A stretch of 64,000 nucleotides of DNA from JANNPJ01 sp965200525 (lineage in GTDB: Bacteria; Actinomycetota; Actinomycetes; Actinomycetales; Kineosporiaceae): positions 2,170,001-2,234,000 of the forward strand of contig OZ241368.1 in the NCBI GenBank assembly GCA_965200525.1, given 5' to 3'. This document shows positions 49,665 through 58,849 of this stretch, in pieces. A program made the translations under genes and the position numbers. Each line of letters begins with the position of its first letter. The first letter of the stretch is position 1. The notes beneath the pieces are model-generated. The model had not been told where the DNA came from and did no database searches. It saw only the letters and a program-made list of their open reading frames with translations.

Positions 49665-49715
49665 GCACAGCACCCGAATGCCCCGATCCGGGGCGGCAGG
49701 CGGAATGATGACCGG

Positions 49716-50816
49716 GTGGCTGAGCGCAGAACTGTCGAACTGACCCCCCGAGACCGGATTCGCGGCTGCCTCATCGGCGGAGCGATCGGGGACGCCCTCG
49801 GCGCCGGGATCGAGTTCGACTCGCTGAGCGAGATCCGGGCCGAGCACGGCCCGGCCGGCCTGACCGGCTACGTGCCCGAGTACGGGCGGCTGGGGGCGAT
49901 CACCGACGACACCCAGATGACCATCTTCACGGTGGAAGGGCTGATCCGGGGCGGGGTCCGCCGGGACAAGGGCATCGGCGCCCCGCACCTGGCGGTCTGG
50001 AACGCCTACCAGCGCTGGCTGATCACCCAGGGGGTGACGCCGGTGCGGCCCGGCGCCGACCAGCCGCCGAGCTGGCTGCTCGACGAGCCGGTTCTGCACC
50101 ACCGGCGGGCGCCGGGCAACACCTGCCTGACCGGGCTGCAGCGGTCTTCGCCCGACGATCCGCTGCCGACGGCCTGCCTCCGGTCCAAGGGCTGCGGCAC
50201 GGTGATGCGATCGGCCCCGTTCGGGCTGATCCAGGCCGGACCGCACTGGACGGCCCGGATGGCGATCGAGAGTTCCGGCTACAGCCATGGCCATCCGACC
50301 GCCGGGCACTCGGCCGCAGCGCTGTCGCTGATCGTCGAAGCCCTGGTCCGGGGGCTGCCGATGGCCGAGGCGGTCGCCGAGTCGGTGGCCTACCTCAAGC
50401 AGAACGTCACCGGCGCCCACGAAACCCTGCAGGCCCTCGACCAGGCGGTGACCGCCGCCCGGCTCGGGCCGGCGAGCCCGGAGCAGGTCGAGGCGCTGGG
50501 CGGCGGCTGGGTGGCCGAGGAGGCCCTGGCCATCGCCGTCTACTGCGCCCTGGCCACGGACGACGTGCGGACGGCGCTGCTGGCCGCGGTCAACCATTCC
50601 GGAGACAGCGACTCGACCGGGGCGGTCTGCGGCAACCTGCTCGGCGCCGCCCTCGGGGACGAGGCCCTGCCACTGGACTGGGCCGCCGACGTCGAGGCCC
50701 GCGGGATCCTGCTGCAGTTGGCCGACGATCTGTACTTCGAGTTCTACCGGGGCGGCGAGCTGCACGGCGAGTGGGGTCCGGACACCTCCTGGCCCCGGCG
50801 CTACCCGCCGGTCTGA
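49716..50816 (+). CDS. ADP-ribosylglycohydrolase family protein
   Basis: 366-aa Mg2+-dependent hydrolase removing ADP-ribose from proteins or small molecules. Motifs: RIRGCLIGGAIGDALGAGIEF (about 10-30), ITDDTQMT metal site (about 64) and VNHSGDSDSTGAVCGNLLGA (about 293-312). GTG 49716, six bases after AATGAT, may be leaderless. Its end overlaps the convergent TetR gene by 16 bp. Confidence 0.9.
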   Translation: MAERRTVELTPRDRIRGCLIGGAIGDALGAGIEFDSLSEIRAEHGPAGLTGYVPEYGRLGAITDDTQMTIFTVEGLIRGGVRRDKGIGAPHLAVWNAYQRWLITQGVTPVRPGADQPPSWLLDEPVLHHRRAPGNTCLTGLQRSSPDDPLPTACLRSKGCGTVMRSAPFGLIQAGPHWTARMAIESSGYSHGHPTAGHSAAALSLIVEALVRGLPMAEAVAESVAYLKQNVTGAHETLQALDQAVTAARLGPASPEQVEALGGGWVAEEALAIAVYCALATDDVRTALLAAVNHSGDSDSTGAVCGNLLGAALGDEALPLDWAADVEARGILLQLADDLYFEFYRGGELHGEWGPDTSWPRRYPPV

Positions 50817-51577
50817 TCCCGATCAGGGCCGGGCGGCACGGGTTCACCGGAGCGGTTGCGTGCGAGCTGGGCCCGCATGCCATCGATGAGCAGACCCAGT
50901 CCGTACTCGAACCCGCGCTCGTCGTTGGGGTCGCCGACCTCGGCGAAAGCCCCCAGCAGGTTGGGTAACCGACCGGTGGTCAGGGCATCCCGGAAGGCGA
51001 TCTCGGCGGCCCGGCTGACCTGATCGGCCTCCTCGCTCTCGCGGGCCGCCTCGGCCTGCTCGTCGAGCACGAACCCGGTGACATAGCTGCTGACCACCAG
51101 CACCGCCCGTAGCGCCTGGCCGGGCGTGAAGCCGGCTTCGGCGAGTGTCCCGATCCGGTCGTCGATCAAGGGGAAAAGTGCTGCGGTAGGACGGGTTCCG
51201 GCAGCCAGCCGGGCGCTGTCCCGGTGTGCCAGCATGGCCACCCGCTGCCGCCGGGCTCGTTCGGCCAGCCAGGCGTCCCAGGGCTCGCCCGGTTGCGGCG
51301 GCAGCCAGACGTTGTCGCCGGCCATGGTCACGACCATCTGGTCGAGCAGTTCCTGCTTGTCGCGGAAGTGCCAGTACAGGGCCGGGGCGGCGACGCCGAG
51401 CTCGCGGGCCAGCCGGCGCAGGCTGAGCTTGTCCAGGCCCTCCTCGTCGAGCACCTTGATCGCGGCCGCCACCACCGTGGCCCGATCCAGAGCCGGCCCA
51501 GCGGCCCGCGGCCCGGAAGCGCGCTGCCCGGGAGCGCGCGGAGCCGACGCCCGAGAGTCAGCCGGCTCCGCATCCAC
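50801..51577 (-). CDS. TetR-family repressor
   Basis: 258-aa regulator. A disordered N-terminus rich in Ala/Arg/Pro precedes the HTH (ATVVAAAIKVLDEEGLDKLSLRRLARELGVAAPALYWHF) and a TetR_C-type domain. GTG 51577 is chosen because the upstream TTG 51601 lies in operator 1. Divergent from drrAB-like genes; three operator-like sites between them make it their likely repressor. Confidence 0.9.
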   Translation of the reverse strand: MDAEPADSRASAPRAPGQRASGPRAAGPALDRATVVAAAIKVLDEEGLDKLSLRRLARELGVAAPALYWHFRDKQELLDQMVVTMAGDNVWLPPQPGEPWDAWLAERARRQRVAMLAHRDSARLAAGTRPTAALFPLIDDRIGTLAEAGFTPGQALRAVLVVSSYVTGFVLDEQAEAARESEEADQVSRAAEIAFRDALTTGRLPNLLGAFAEVGDPNDERGFEYGLGLLIDGMRAQLARNRSGEPVPPGPDRDQTGG

Positions 51578-51579
51578 GG

Positions 51580-51609
51580 TTGACAGCTTAACAGCGTTCA
51601 ATTCATGCT
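51580..51609 (+). promoter_or_regulatory. Promoter of the ABC exporter
   Basis: TTGACA (51580-51585), 18-bp spacer and CATGCT (51604-51609). Operator 1 lies in the spacer and operator 2 overlaps the -10 and start region, a repressible layout. Confidence 0.55.
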
Positions 51610-51640
51610 TAACAACGTTAAGTCCTTATCGATGTTAAGG
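51587..51640. promoter_or_regulatory. Three TetR operator-like palindromes
   Basis: O1 CTTAACAGCGTTCAA (51587-51601), O2 CTTAACAACGTTAAG (51608-51622; perfect CTTAAC/GTTAAG with 3-base spacer) and O3 CCTTATCGATGTTAAGG (51624-51640). O1 and O2 centres are 21 bp apart, two helical turns. Confidence 0.65.
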
Positions 51641-51660
51641 AAGATCGAAGAGGGGAACTC

Positions 51661-52602
51661 ATGGATCACGCGGTGCGGGCCGAGGGCCTGACCAAGCGCT
51701 ACGGAAAGCATCTGGCTCTGTCCGAGTTCGACCTGGCCGTCCGGTCCGGCACGATCTGCGGCCTGCTCGGGCCCAACGGCGCGGGCAAGACCACCGCCAT
51801 CCGGATCATGTCCACCCTGCTGGCCCCGGACGGCGGCCGGGCCTGGGTGGCCGGGTACGACGTCGTCCAGGAGGCGAATCAGGCCCGCTTCCGGATCGGG
51901 CTGGCCGGGCAGTCGGCGGCCGTCGACGAGAAGCTCAGCGGGCGCTCGAACCTGGTGATGTTCGGCCGGATGTACCACCTGACCCGGCGCCAGGCCCACC
52001 TGCGGGCCGACGAACTGCTCGAGCGGTTCCACCTCGGCGAGGCCGGCGACAAGCGGATCGGCACCTATTCGGGCGGCATGCGGCGCCGGCTCGACCTGGC
52101 CGCCAGCCTGATCGTGGCCCCACCGGTGCTGTTCCTGGACGAGCCGACCACCGGGATCGATCCCGGCAACCGGCTGGAGATCTGGGAGATGATCTCCGAG
52201 CTGGTCTCCAGCGGCACCACCGTGCTGCTGACCACGCAGTACCTGGACGAGGCCGACCGGCTGGCCGACCAGATCGTCGTCCTCGACCACGGCCGGATCG
52301 CCGCCGCGGGCACACCGCTTGAGCTCAAGTCGGCACTGGGTGGGGCCGGTGTGGACGTCGTCTTGCGCGATCGCCACCGGCTCGCCGAAGCGGCCGACCT
52401 GGTGCGGGCCGCCGCCGGCGCCGAGGTCGAGGTGGACGCCGACCAGGGCCGGTTGCGGATCCTGACCGAGGACGGCGTCCCCACTCTGGTTCGGATCGCC
52501 GCCGCGCTCGACCGGGCCGCGGTCGCGGTCGCCGACATCGCGCTACGCCGGCCCACTCTCGACGAGGTCTTCCTCAACCTGACCGCGGAGGTGTCCCGAT
52601 GA
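51661..52602 (+). CDS. DrrA-like ABC exporter ATPase
   Basis: 313 aa. Walker A GPNGAGKTTAIR (about 38-49), signature YSGGMRRRLDLAA, Walker B LFLDEPTTGIDP; C-terminal domain of the daunorubicin-resistance type. SD GAGGGG before ATG 51661. Coupled to the permease by an ATGA overlap. Probable multidrug efflux under the TetR repressor. Confidence 0.93.
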   Translation: MDHAVRAEGLTKRYGKHLALSEFDLAVRSGTICGLLGPNGAGKTTAIRIMSTLLAPDGGRAWVAGYDVVQEANQARFRIGLAGQSAAVDEKLSGRSNLVMFGRMYHLTRRQAHLRADELLERFHLGEAGDKRIGTYSGGMRRRLDLAASLIVAPPVLFLDEPTTGIDPGNRLEIWEMISELVSSGTTVLLTTQYLDEADRLADQIVVLDHGRIAAAGTPLELKSALGGAGVDVVLRDRHRLAEAADLVRAAAGAEVEVDADQGRLRILTEDGVPTLVRIAAALDRAAVAVADIALRRPTLDEVFLNLTAEVSR

Positions 52603-53507
52603 ACCGCCCGACCGTCACCAGCGACAGCACCGGGCCGAGCCCGGCCGTCACCACCCCGGCGTCGGGGCTCACGACCATGCCGGCGCCACCGAGCACCCGG
52701 GCCGAGAAGTTACGGTGGGGGGCGAGCGACCTGGCCACGGTGGCCGGGCGCAGCTATGCCCAGCTGCGAGCCCACCCGGCCGAGCTGGCCGGCTACCTGA
52801 TCTTCCCGGTGATCATGATTGTGCTGTTCGCCTACGTCTTCGGCAGCGCGATAACCCTCCCGGACGGCGGCGACTACCGCGAGTTCCTGATGCCCGGGAT
52901 CTTCATGCAGACCATGGCGCTGGTAGCGGTCCAGGCCGCGGTGGCCGTGGCCGACGACATGCAGGCCGGGATCATCGACCGGTTCCGCTCGCTGCCGATC
53001 GCCCGTTCGGCCGTGCTGGCCGGGCGCAACCTGGCCGATCTGAGCCTGCGCGTGGTCGGCTTGGCGATCATGGTTGCGCTGGCCGTGCTGCTGGCCGGGT
53101 GGCGGATCCACCGCGGCCTGCTCGACGCGGCGGCCGGTTTCGGCATCGTCATCCTGTTCGCCCTGGCCATGCTCTGGGCCGGCACGTTCATCGGGCTGTC
53201 GGTGGGCACCGCCACCCTGGCCGACCAGGCCACCTTCGCCTGGCTCTTCCCGATGACCTTCCTGGCCAACACGTTCGTGCCGACCCAGGGCCTGCCGGGT
53301 TGGCTGCAGCCGATCGCCGACTGGAACCCGATGAGCGCCACCGTGCAGGCCATGCGGCACCTGTTCGGCAACCCGAGCGCGGTCTCCGGGACGCCGGCCT
53401 GGCCGTTGCAGCACGCGGCCGCGGTCTCGATCGGCTGGTCGCTGCTGCTGCTGGCCGTCTTCGTCACCCTGTCGGTACGGCGTTACCGGACGGCGAGCAC
53501 GCGCTGA
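52599..53507 (+). CDS. DrrB-like ABC-2 permease
   Basis: 302-aa membrane permease with about six helices and ABC-2 signature region near GVDIAVAVADDMQAGIIDRFRSLPIARSAVL-type sequence. Starts inside the ATPase stop (ATGA). Exports the same unknown compound. Confidence 0.9.
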   Translation: MNRPTVTSDSTGPSPAVTTPASGLTTMPAPPSTRAEKLRWGASDLATVAGRSYAQLRAHPAELAGYLIFPVIMIVLFAYVFGSAITLPDGGDYREFLMPGIFMQTMALVAVQAAVAVADDMQAGIIDRFRSLPIARSAVLAGRNLADLSLRVVGLAIMVALAVLLAGWRIHRGLLDAAAGFGIVILFALAMLWAGTFIGLSVGTATLADQATFAWLFPMTFLANTFVPTQGLPGWLQPIADWNPMSATVQAMRHLFGNPSAVSGTPAWPLQHAAAVSIGWSLLLLAVFVTLSVRRYRTASTR

Positions 53508-53524
53508 GCCCTCGCCACCGCACC

Positions 53525-54016
53525 TCAGCCGAGGGTCGACCAGGCCGGGTCGACCTCGGCGTGGATCAGACGGCGCCCGGCCAGCGGTGACTCGAGGTCG
53601 AGGTAGCCGGTACCCAGCAGGCGGGGGCCCTCGCAGGCCGCCGTCGTGCTGGGGGCCCGCACCAGCGCGGTCAGGGTGACGGTGGCGGCGGTCTCGACCA
53701 CCCGGAAGCCGGCCTGCTGCACGCAGTGGCCGTCGCCGGCCAGGTAGTGCAGCACCAGCTGCTGGTCGCCGGCCGAGATGCCGTTGAGCTCCCAGGCCAC
53801 GCTGAGGTCGCCGTCCTTGCTCTGGGTCAGCCGCGGCACCGGCCCGATCTTGCCGGCGACCGGCGCGGTCGAGACCAGTGGGTCGTCGGCCGCGGGCACC
53901 GACTTCACGACCGGCGGCCCGCCCGGATCCACGTCTGTCACGGACTGGTCGTCGCACCCGGCCAGCAGACCGGCCCCGCCGAGCAGAATCATCAGACCGA
54001 ACAGCACCCGCGCCAT
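53525..54016 (-). CDS. Hypothetical lipoprotein
   Basis: 163 aa with a lipoprotein signal (LLGGAGLLAGC) and a beta-rich mature domain containing two Cys (HCVQQAGF, AACEGPRLLG). No family recognised. Convergent with the exporter genes. Confidence 0.6.
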   Translation of the reverse strand: MARVLFGLMILLGGAGLLAGCDDQSVTDVDPGGPPVVKSVPAADDPLVSTAPVAGKIGPVPRLTQSKDGDLSVAWELNGISAGDQQLVLHYLAGDGHCVQQAGFRVVETAATVTLTALVRAPSTTAACEGPRLLGTGYLDLESPLAGRRLIHAEVDPAWSTLG

Positions 54017-54152
54017 GTCGTCCCCCCTGTCGCCGCCCCGAGCCCCGTCCGGGCCGGTCGGAAGTGGGACGCAGCGGCCCCCGCCGCGGTTCCGCTGTTT
54101 CGAGCGTCACTCCGATGGGGGAAGGGTTCGCGGGCCTGATGCGTTAGGATGA

Positions 54153-54164
54153 TGAGGGTCCTCA
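54153..54164. promoter_or_regulatory. Possible MarR operator
   Basis: TGAGG-GT-CCTCA inverted repeat just after TAGGAT (54145-54150), a possible -10 box, upstream of marR. Confidence 0.4.
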
Positions 54165-54200
54165 CGATGAGGGCCGACAGATAGTGAGAATGAGGACGAG

Positions 54201-54650
54201 ATGACCACGGCCGATCCGGTCGAGACCGCCGAACTGATGTATATGTCGATCAAGCGCATGCATCGCCTGATGGACAGCGAACTCAGCCAGCACGGCCTGT
54301 CTCTGTCCCGCACCAAGATTCTCGGCCTGCTGGCCAAAGGTGGCCCGCAGCAGCAGAGCGCCATCGCCCAGATGTTCGATCTGGCTCCTCGTACCGTCAC
54401 CGAACTGGTCGACGTCCTCGAGCGAGACGGTCTGGTCGAGCGCCAGACCGATCCGGCCGACCGCCGGGCCCGCCAGGTTCACCTGACCGACGCCGGGCGC
54501 GAGCTCCATCAGCGGGCTCTCGCCACCCGCGAACAGTTGATCCAGCGGATCTTCGGCGTGCTCAGCGAGGGTCAGCTGGTCGATCTGTGCTCCACCCTGT
54601 GGCAGATCGACCAGGAGGTCGCGAAAGCGATCTCGTCCCAAGCGAACTGA
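54201..54650 (+). CDS. MarR-family regulator
   Basis: 149-aa winged-helix repressor: MHRLMDSELSQHGLSLSRTKIL, QQQSAIAQMFDLAPRTVTELVDVLERDGLVERQTDPADRRARQVHLTDAG. Co-oriented with and 59 bp upstream of a DHA2 exporter, which it probably controls. An inverted repeat lies before its start. Confidence 0.92.
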   Translation: MTTADPVETAELMYMSIKRMHRLMDSELSQHGLSLSRTKILGLLAKGGPQQQSAIAQMFDLAPRTVTELVDVLERDGLVERQTDPADRRARQVHLTDAGRELHQRALATREQLIQRIFGVLSEGQLVDLCSTLWQIDQEVAKAISSQAN

Positions 54651-54709
54651 CTGATCCAGGCCGCAGCGCGGCGGCCGCACCAATTGCAACTACATCGATT
54701 GAGGTTGGC

Positions 54710-56242
54710 ATGTCCACACCTTCGCAAGCCACCATGGCGACGCGTAGCCATCAGCACGACAACCGCTGGACCATTCTCGTCATCATCGCCACGGCCCAGC
54801 TGATGGTGGTGCTCGACGCCACCATCGTGAACATCGCCCTGCCCTCGGCCCAGCACGACCTCGGTTTCGCCGACAACCAGCGGCAGTGGATCGTCACCGC
54901 CTACGCCTTGGCCTTCGGCAGCCTGCTGCTGCTCGGCGGCAAGGTCGGCGACCTGTTCGGCCGCAAGTGGGCCTTCATCGGCGGCCTGATCGGGTTCGCC
55001 GTCGCCTCCGCGGTCGGCGGGGCGGCCGGCAACTTCGGCCTGCTGGTGACGTCGCGGGCTCTGCAGGGCGCGTTCGGCGCGATCCTGGCCCCGGCCGCTC
55101 TGTCCACCCTGGCCAACGCCTTCCAGGACCCGCGTGAGCGGGGCAAGGCGTTCGGTGTGTTCGGGGCCGTCGCCGGTGGCGGCGGCGCGGTCGGCCTGCT
55201 GCTCGGCGGCATCCTGACCGAGTACGCCTCCTGGCGCTGGTGCTTCTACGTCAACCTGGTGTTCGCGGCCGTGGCCGCGGTCGGCGGGCTGATCTACCTG
55301 CGCAACGAGGCCAACCCGGAGCGGCCCAAGATCGACCTGCTCGGCTCGGTCACCGCCGGGGCCGGCCTGTTCGGCCTGGTCTTCGGCTTCTCGCGGGCCG
55401 AGTCGGACGGCTGGAGCAACCCGACCACGGTGATCAGCCTGGTGGCCGGCGCCGTCCTGCTGGCGACGTTCGTGTTCATCGAGAGCCGGGTCTCCAGCCC
55501 CCTGCTGCCGCTGCGGATCGTGCTCGACCGCAACCGGGGCGGCGCCTACCTCTCGGTCGGCCTGGCCGCTGTCGCGATCTTCGGCGTCTTCCTCTTCCTG
55601 ACCTACTACCTGCAGCTCAGCAAGGGTTTCACGCCGGTCCAGACCGGCCTCGCCTTCCTGCCGATGATCACCTTCGTGCTGTTCTCCTCGACCCTGGCCA
55701 ACATTCGGCTGCTGCCGATCGTGGGGGCCCGGATCCTGATCAGCACCGGCATGCTGCTCGGCGGGATCGCGATGCTGTACCTGAGCCGGATCACCCCGGA
55801 GACCAGCTACGTCGCCCACGTGCTGCCGGCCCTGCCGGTGCTGGGCCTCGGCTTCGGCCTGATCTTCGCCCCGGCGATCAACACCGCCACCGCCGGGGTC
55901 GCCCGCAGCGACGCCGGAGTGGCCTCGGCCATGGTGAACACCATGCAGCAGGTCGGCGGATCGGTCGGGACGGCACTGCTCAGCACCATCGCCGCCAGCG
56001 CGACCACGTCGTACGCCACCGCCCACCTGACCTCGGCGAACGTGGCCGCCAATGCTCCGGTGCACGGCTTCACGGTGGCCTTCCTGGTCTCCGGGGCGGT
56101 CTTCCTGCTCGGCGCGATCACGGTGTTCTCCCTGATCCAGCCGCACCGGCGGCCGGTCGAGGAGGCGTACGCCGGCCCGGACGGCGGATCGGCGAGCGGC
56201 GAGCGCGCCGCCGTGACCCTCTCCGCCGCCGCGATGGAGTAG
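54710..56242 (+). CDS. DHA2-family MFS drug exporter
   Basis: 510 aa, 14 predicted helices. Motif VVLDATIVNIALPSAQ in helix 1 and GGKVGDLFGRK in loop 2-3 are typical of EmrB/QacA-type proton antiporters. ATG 54710 with GAGG upstream. Terminated by the hairpin at 56259. Efflux substrate unknown; MarR control inferred. Confidence 0.93.
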   Translation: MSTPSQATMATRSHQHDNRWTILVIIATAQLMVVLDATIVNIALPSAQHDLGFADNQRQWIVTAYALAFGSLLLLGGKVGDLFGRKWAFIGGLIGFAVASAVGGAAGNFGLLVTSRALQGAFGAILAPAALSTLANAFQDPRERGKAFGVFGAVAGGGGAVGLLLGGILTEYASWRWCFYVNLVFAAVAAVGGLIYLRNEANPERPKIDLLGSVTAGAGLFGLVFGFSRAESDGWSNPTTVISLVAGAVLLATFVFIESRVSSPLLPLRIVLDRNRGGAYLSVGLAAVAIFGVFLFLTYYLQLSKGFTPVQTGLAFLPMITFVLFSSTLANIRLLPIVGARILISTGMLLGGIAMLYLSRITPETSYVAHVLPALPVLGLGFGLIFAPAINTATAGVARSDAGVASAMVNTMQQVGGSVGTALLSTIAASATTSYATAHLTSANVAANAPVHGFTVAFLVSGAVFLLGAITVFSLIQPHRRPVEEAYAGPDGGSASGERAAVTLSAAAME

Positions 56243-56258
56243 CCCCTCCCGCAGCCCC

Positions 56259-56286
56259 GGCCCCCGACCCCTTCCGGTCGGGGGCC
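56259..56286 (+). terminator. Hairpin terminator after the MFS gene
   Basis: Perfect 11-bp stem GGCCCCCGACC/GGTCGGGGGCC with a 6-base loop, 16 bp after the stop; no long T-run. Confidence 0.7.
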
Positions 56287-56468
56287 GGTCCCGTTTGCCG
56301 TCGACGACCACGCGCCAGCGGTCCGCAACCGGTTCCGTACGCAGAGTGGGCCCGACTTAACTTCCGGACGACGTTCGGCTGACCCTCCGGATGCGAGTTT
56401 GAGGGTCCAAGGGGGCAGCTGGACGGTCGTGGGGTTGACGACGTGCGGCTCCGAGCGGAGGTGATCGC

Positions 56469-57476
56469 GTGATAGGACGACGTCAGCTGGCCGTGGGCCT
56501 GGTCGCTGTGCTGGCTCTGCTCGGCGGGGCCGGCGTCGCCGTGGCCACGCAGCATCGGAACAACTCCGCCGGGGGCGGCACCCTCAGCTTCGCCGACCCC
56601 GATCCCGACCCGGCTCCCACCGAGTCACCGGAATCGACCGGCACGCCGACCGGGGAGGCGATCGCGGCCGACGACCCGACACCGGACCCGGCGCCGACCT
56701 CAAGCACTCCCGCCACCCTCGCGCCGACACCGACACCGACACCGGTGCCGATCAAGACGACCGCGGTCGCCAGAGCCCCCCGGAAGGCTCCGGCCAAAGC
56801 GAAGCCGAAGGCTCAGCCGGCCACCGAGCCTCCCGCCGCCGACCCGGCACCGGGAGCCAGCGGCGCCGGCCGGATCCAGTACGGCCGGACCTACACCGGC
56901 CACGCCACCTTCTACGCCGCGACCGGCGCCGGCAACTGCTCCTACGAGGCCTCCGCCGACCTGATGGTCGGCGCGATGAACCAGCAGGACTACGACAACT
57001 CACGAGCCTGCGGCGCCTACCTGGCCGTCACCGGCCCGACCGGGACGACGATCCGGATCAAGGTGGTCGACCGCTGCCCCGAGTGCCCGCCGGGGGCGAT
57101 CGACCTCAGCCGGGAGGCATTCACCAAGCTCGCCCCGGCGTCGGCCGGGCTGATCCAGATCTCCTGGAAGCTGGTCAGCCCCGGGCTGGCCGGGCCGGTG
57201 GCCTACAAGTACAAATCCGGGTCGAGCCAGTACTGGTGCGGTATCCAGGTGCGCAACCACCGCAACCCGATCCGGTCGCTGGCCCTCAAGGTCAACGGCT
57301 CCTGGAAGGACGTGCCTCGGCTGGAGTACAACTACTTCGTCTCGGCCGGCGGGGCCGGCTGCGGGTCGGCGATCCGGATCACCGACATCTTCGGTCACCG
57401 GCTCGTCGACTCCGGCATCGACATCGCCCCTGATCAGGTGCAGTCCGGGCACGCCCAGTTCAGCGGGCCGTCGTGA
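56469..57476 (+). CDS. Secreted expansin-like protein
   Basis: 335 aa. Signal segment 5-27, a Pro/Thr/Asp-rich linker (about 40-135), then a double-psi beta-barrel (GHATFYAATGAGNCSYE, VVDRCPECPPGAIDLSREAF) and a CBM63-like C-terminal domain (SSQYWCGIQVRNHRNPI, SWKDVPRLEYNYF). Binds and loosens plant or microbial cell-wall polymers without hydrolysis. GTG 56469 has GGAGG 8 nt upstream. Its stop overlaps the next gene by 4 nt. Confidence 0.85.
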   Translation: MIGRRQLAVGLVAVLALLGGAGVAVATQHRNNSAGGGTLSFADPDPDPAPTESPESTGTPTGEAIAADDPTPDPAPTSSTPATLAPTPTPTPVPIKTTAVARAPRKAPAKAKPKAQPATEPPAADPAPGASGAGRIQYGRTYTGHATFYAATGAGNCSYEASADLMVGAMNQQDYDNSRACGAYLAVTGPTGTTIRIKVVDRCPECPPGAIDLSREAFTKLAPASAGLIQISWKLVSPGLAGPVAYKYKSGSSQYWCGIQVRNHRNPIRSLALKVNGSWKDVPRLEYNYFVSAGGAGCGSAIRITDIFGHRLVDSGIDIAPDQVQSGHAQFSGPS

Positions 57477-58276
57477 GCCGGGCCCTGCGGATCCTGGCCA
57501 CCCTGATCGCGGTGGCCGCGGCGACCGCCGTCCTGCTGACCGGGCTGGCCGCCGGGGCCGACGCCTCGCGCACGGCCGTCTTGGGCAGCCCGGCGCATAC
57601 CGGCACCGAGGCCCGGCACTACCGGTCCACGGTGTCCGGGATCGAGCCGGCGGTGCCCGGGCTGAACGTCTCGGTGCAGGCCGGCGGCGCCCTGATGCTG
57701 ACCAACACCACCGGCAAGACCGTGACCGTGCTCGGCTACGCCGGTGAGCCGTACCTGCGGATCAGCGCCCATGGCGTCGACGAGAACCTCAACTCGTTCA
57801 GTTCCGGGGTGAACGGCGAGGCCGGCGACGTGCGCGGGCTGCCGGCCCCCGGCCCCGAACGGGCCGAGCCGACCGCGCCCCGCTGGCAGCACCGCGACTA
57901 CAGCCCGACCGTGGTCTGGCGCGACTACCGCATCCGGGGTCCGGTCGGTGGCCGCCCGGCCGTGGTTCGGGCCGACCCGCACCACGCCCACCGGGTGAGC
58001 ACCTGGAACCTGCGGCTGAGCGTGGGCGACGAGCCGGTCACGGTGACCGGCACGGTGGACTGGACCGGCGTCCCCCGGTTCACCCCGCGCCAGCTCGCGT
58101 TGCTGGTCATCGGCGGGGTGGTCGCTCTGGGGGTGGCGATCCTGGTGGTCGCCCAGCTGATCGACCTGCGCACGGACCGCCGAGCCGAACGAGAGGCCGC
58201 CGAACGAGAGGCCGCCGATCGGGAGACGGCCGCCGGTCAGCCGACCAGGTCGCGGGCCTTGAGCACGGTCGCGTAG
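57473..58276 (+). CDS. Exported single-pass membrane protein, coupled to the expansin
   Basis: 267 aa. Signal peptide to about residue 31, an extracytoplasmic domain with no recognised family (GLNVSVQAGGALMLTNTTGKTVTVLGY), one helix (about 205-228), and a charged cytoplasmic tail with a duplicated EREAA segment. It overlaps the expansin stop (GTGA), so it is co-translated; its 3' end overlaps the convergent isochorismatase gene by 40 bp. Confidence 0.7.
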   Translation: MSRALRILATLIAVAAATAVLLTGLAAGADASRTAVLGSPAHTGTEARHYRSTVSGIEPAVPGLNVSVQAGGALMLTNTTGKTVTVLGYAGEPYLRISAHGVDENLNSFSSGVNGEAGDVRGLPAPGPERAEPTAPRWQHRDYSPTVVWRDYRIRGPVGGRPAVVRADPHHAHRVSTWNLRLSVGDEPVTVTGTVDWTGVPRFTPRQLALLVIGGVVALGVAILVVAQLIDLRTDRRAEREAAEREAADRETAAGQPTRSRALSTVA

Positions 58277-58773
58277 CTGTCGGCCAGCGCGGCCAGGAAG
58301 GCGGCGTGCACGTCGGCCCCGGCCACCGTGCGTCCGTCGAACTCCAGGTCGGGAGCGGCGCAGGCGTCCGCGACCACGGTCACCGCGTAGCCGAGGTCGT
58401 TGGCCGCCCTGACCGTGGCGTCCACGCACATGCTGGTCATCATGCCGACCACCACCAGCTCGTCGATGCCCGACAGCACGGCGGCCAGACCGGTCTCGCG
58501 AAAGGAGTTCGGGTAGGCCTTCTGGATCACCGGCTCGCCGGCCGCCGGCGTCACCAGGGGGTGGATCTCGACCCCGGGCGTGCCCGGCCGCATGAACGTG
58601 GCCTCGTCGTCGTCCCAGACGTGCTGGACGTGGATCACCGGCTCGCCGTCCTGTCGGAACCGGGCCAGCACGGACGCCGCTGCCCGGGCCGCCGGTTCCG
58701 GCCCGACCAGCGGCATCGCGCCGTCGGGGAAGTAGTCGTTCTGGATGTCGATGATCAGCAGGGCTCGGGGCAT
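58237..58773 (-). CDS. Isochorismatase-family cysteine hydrolase
   Basis: 178 aa, with catalytic Asp in LIIDIQNDYF (about 9), Lys in VIQKAYPNSF (about 85) and Cys in MMTSMCVDAT (about 117). May act on nicotinamide, isochorismate or other amides. SD GAGAGG before ATG 58773. Confidence 0.88.
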   Translation of the reverse strand: MPRALLIIDIQNDYFPDGAMPLVGPEPAARAAASVLARFRQDGEPVIHVQHVWDDDEATFMRPGTPGVEIHPLVTPAAGEPVIQKAYPNSFRETGLAAVLSGIDELVVVGMMTSMCVDATVRAANDLGYAVTVVADACAAPDLEFDGRTVAGADVHAAFLAALADSYATVLKARDLVG

Positions 58774-58849
58774 CGGTCGACCTCTCGTTCAGCCGGCCGT
58801 TCGCGGCCCGGGGTGCCCATCGTGGCACCCTGCTGATCCGGCCCCCGAG

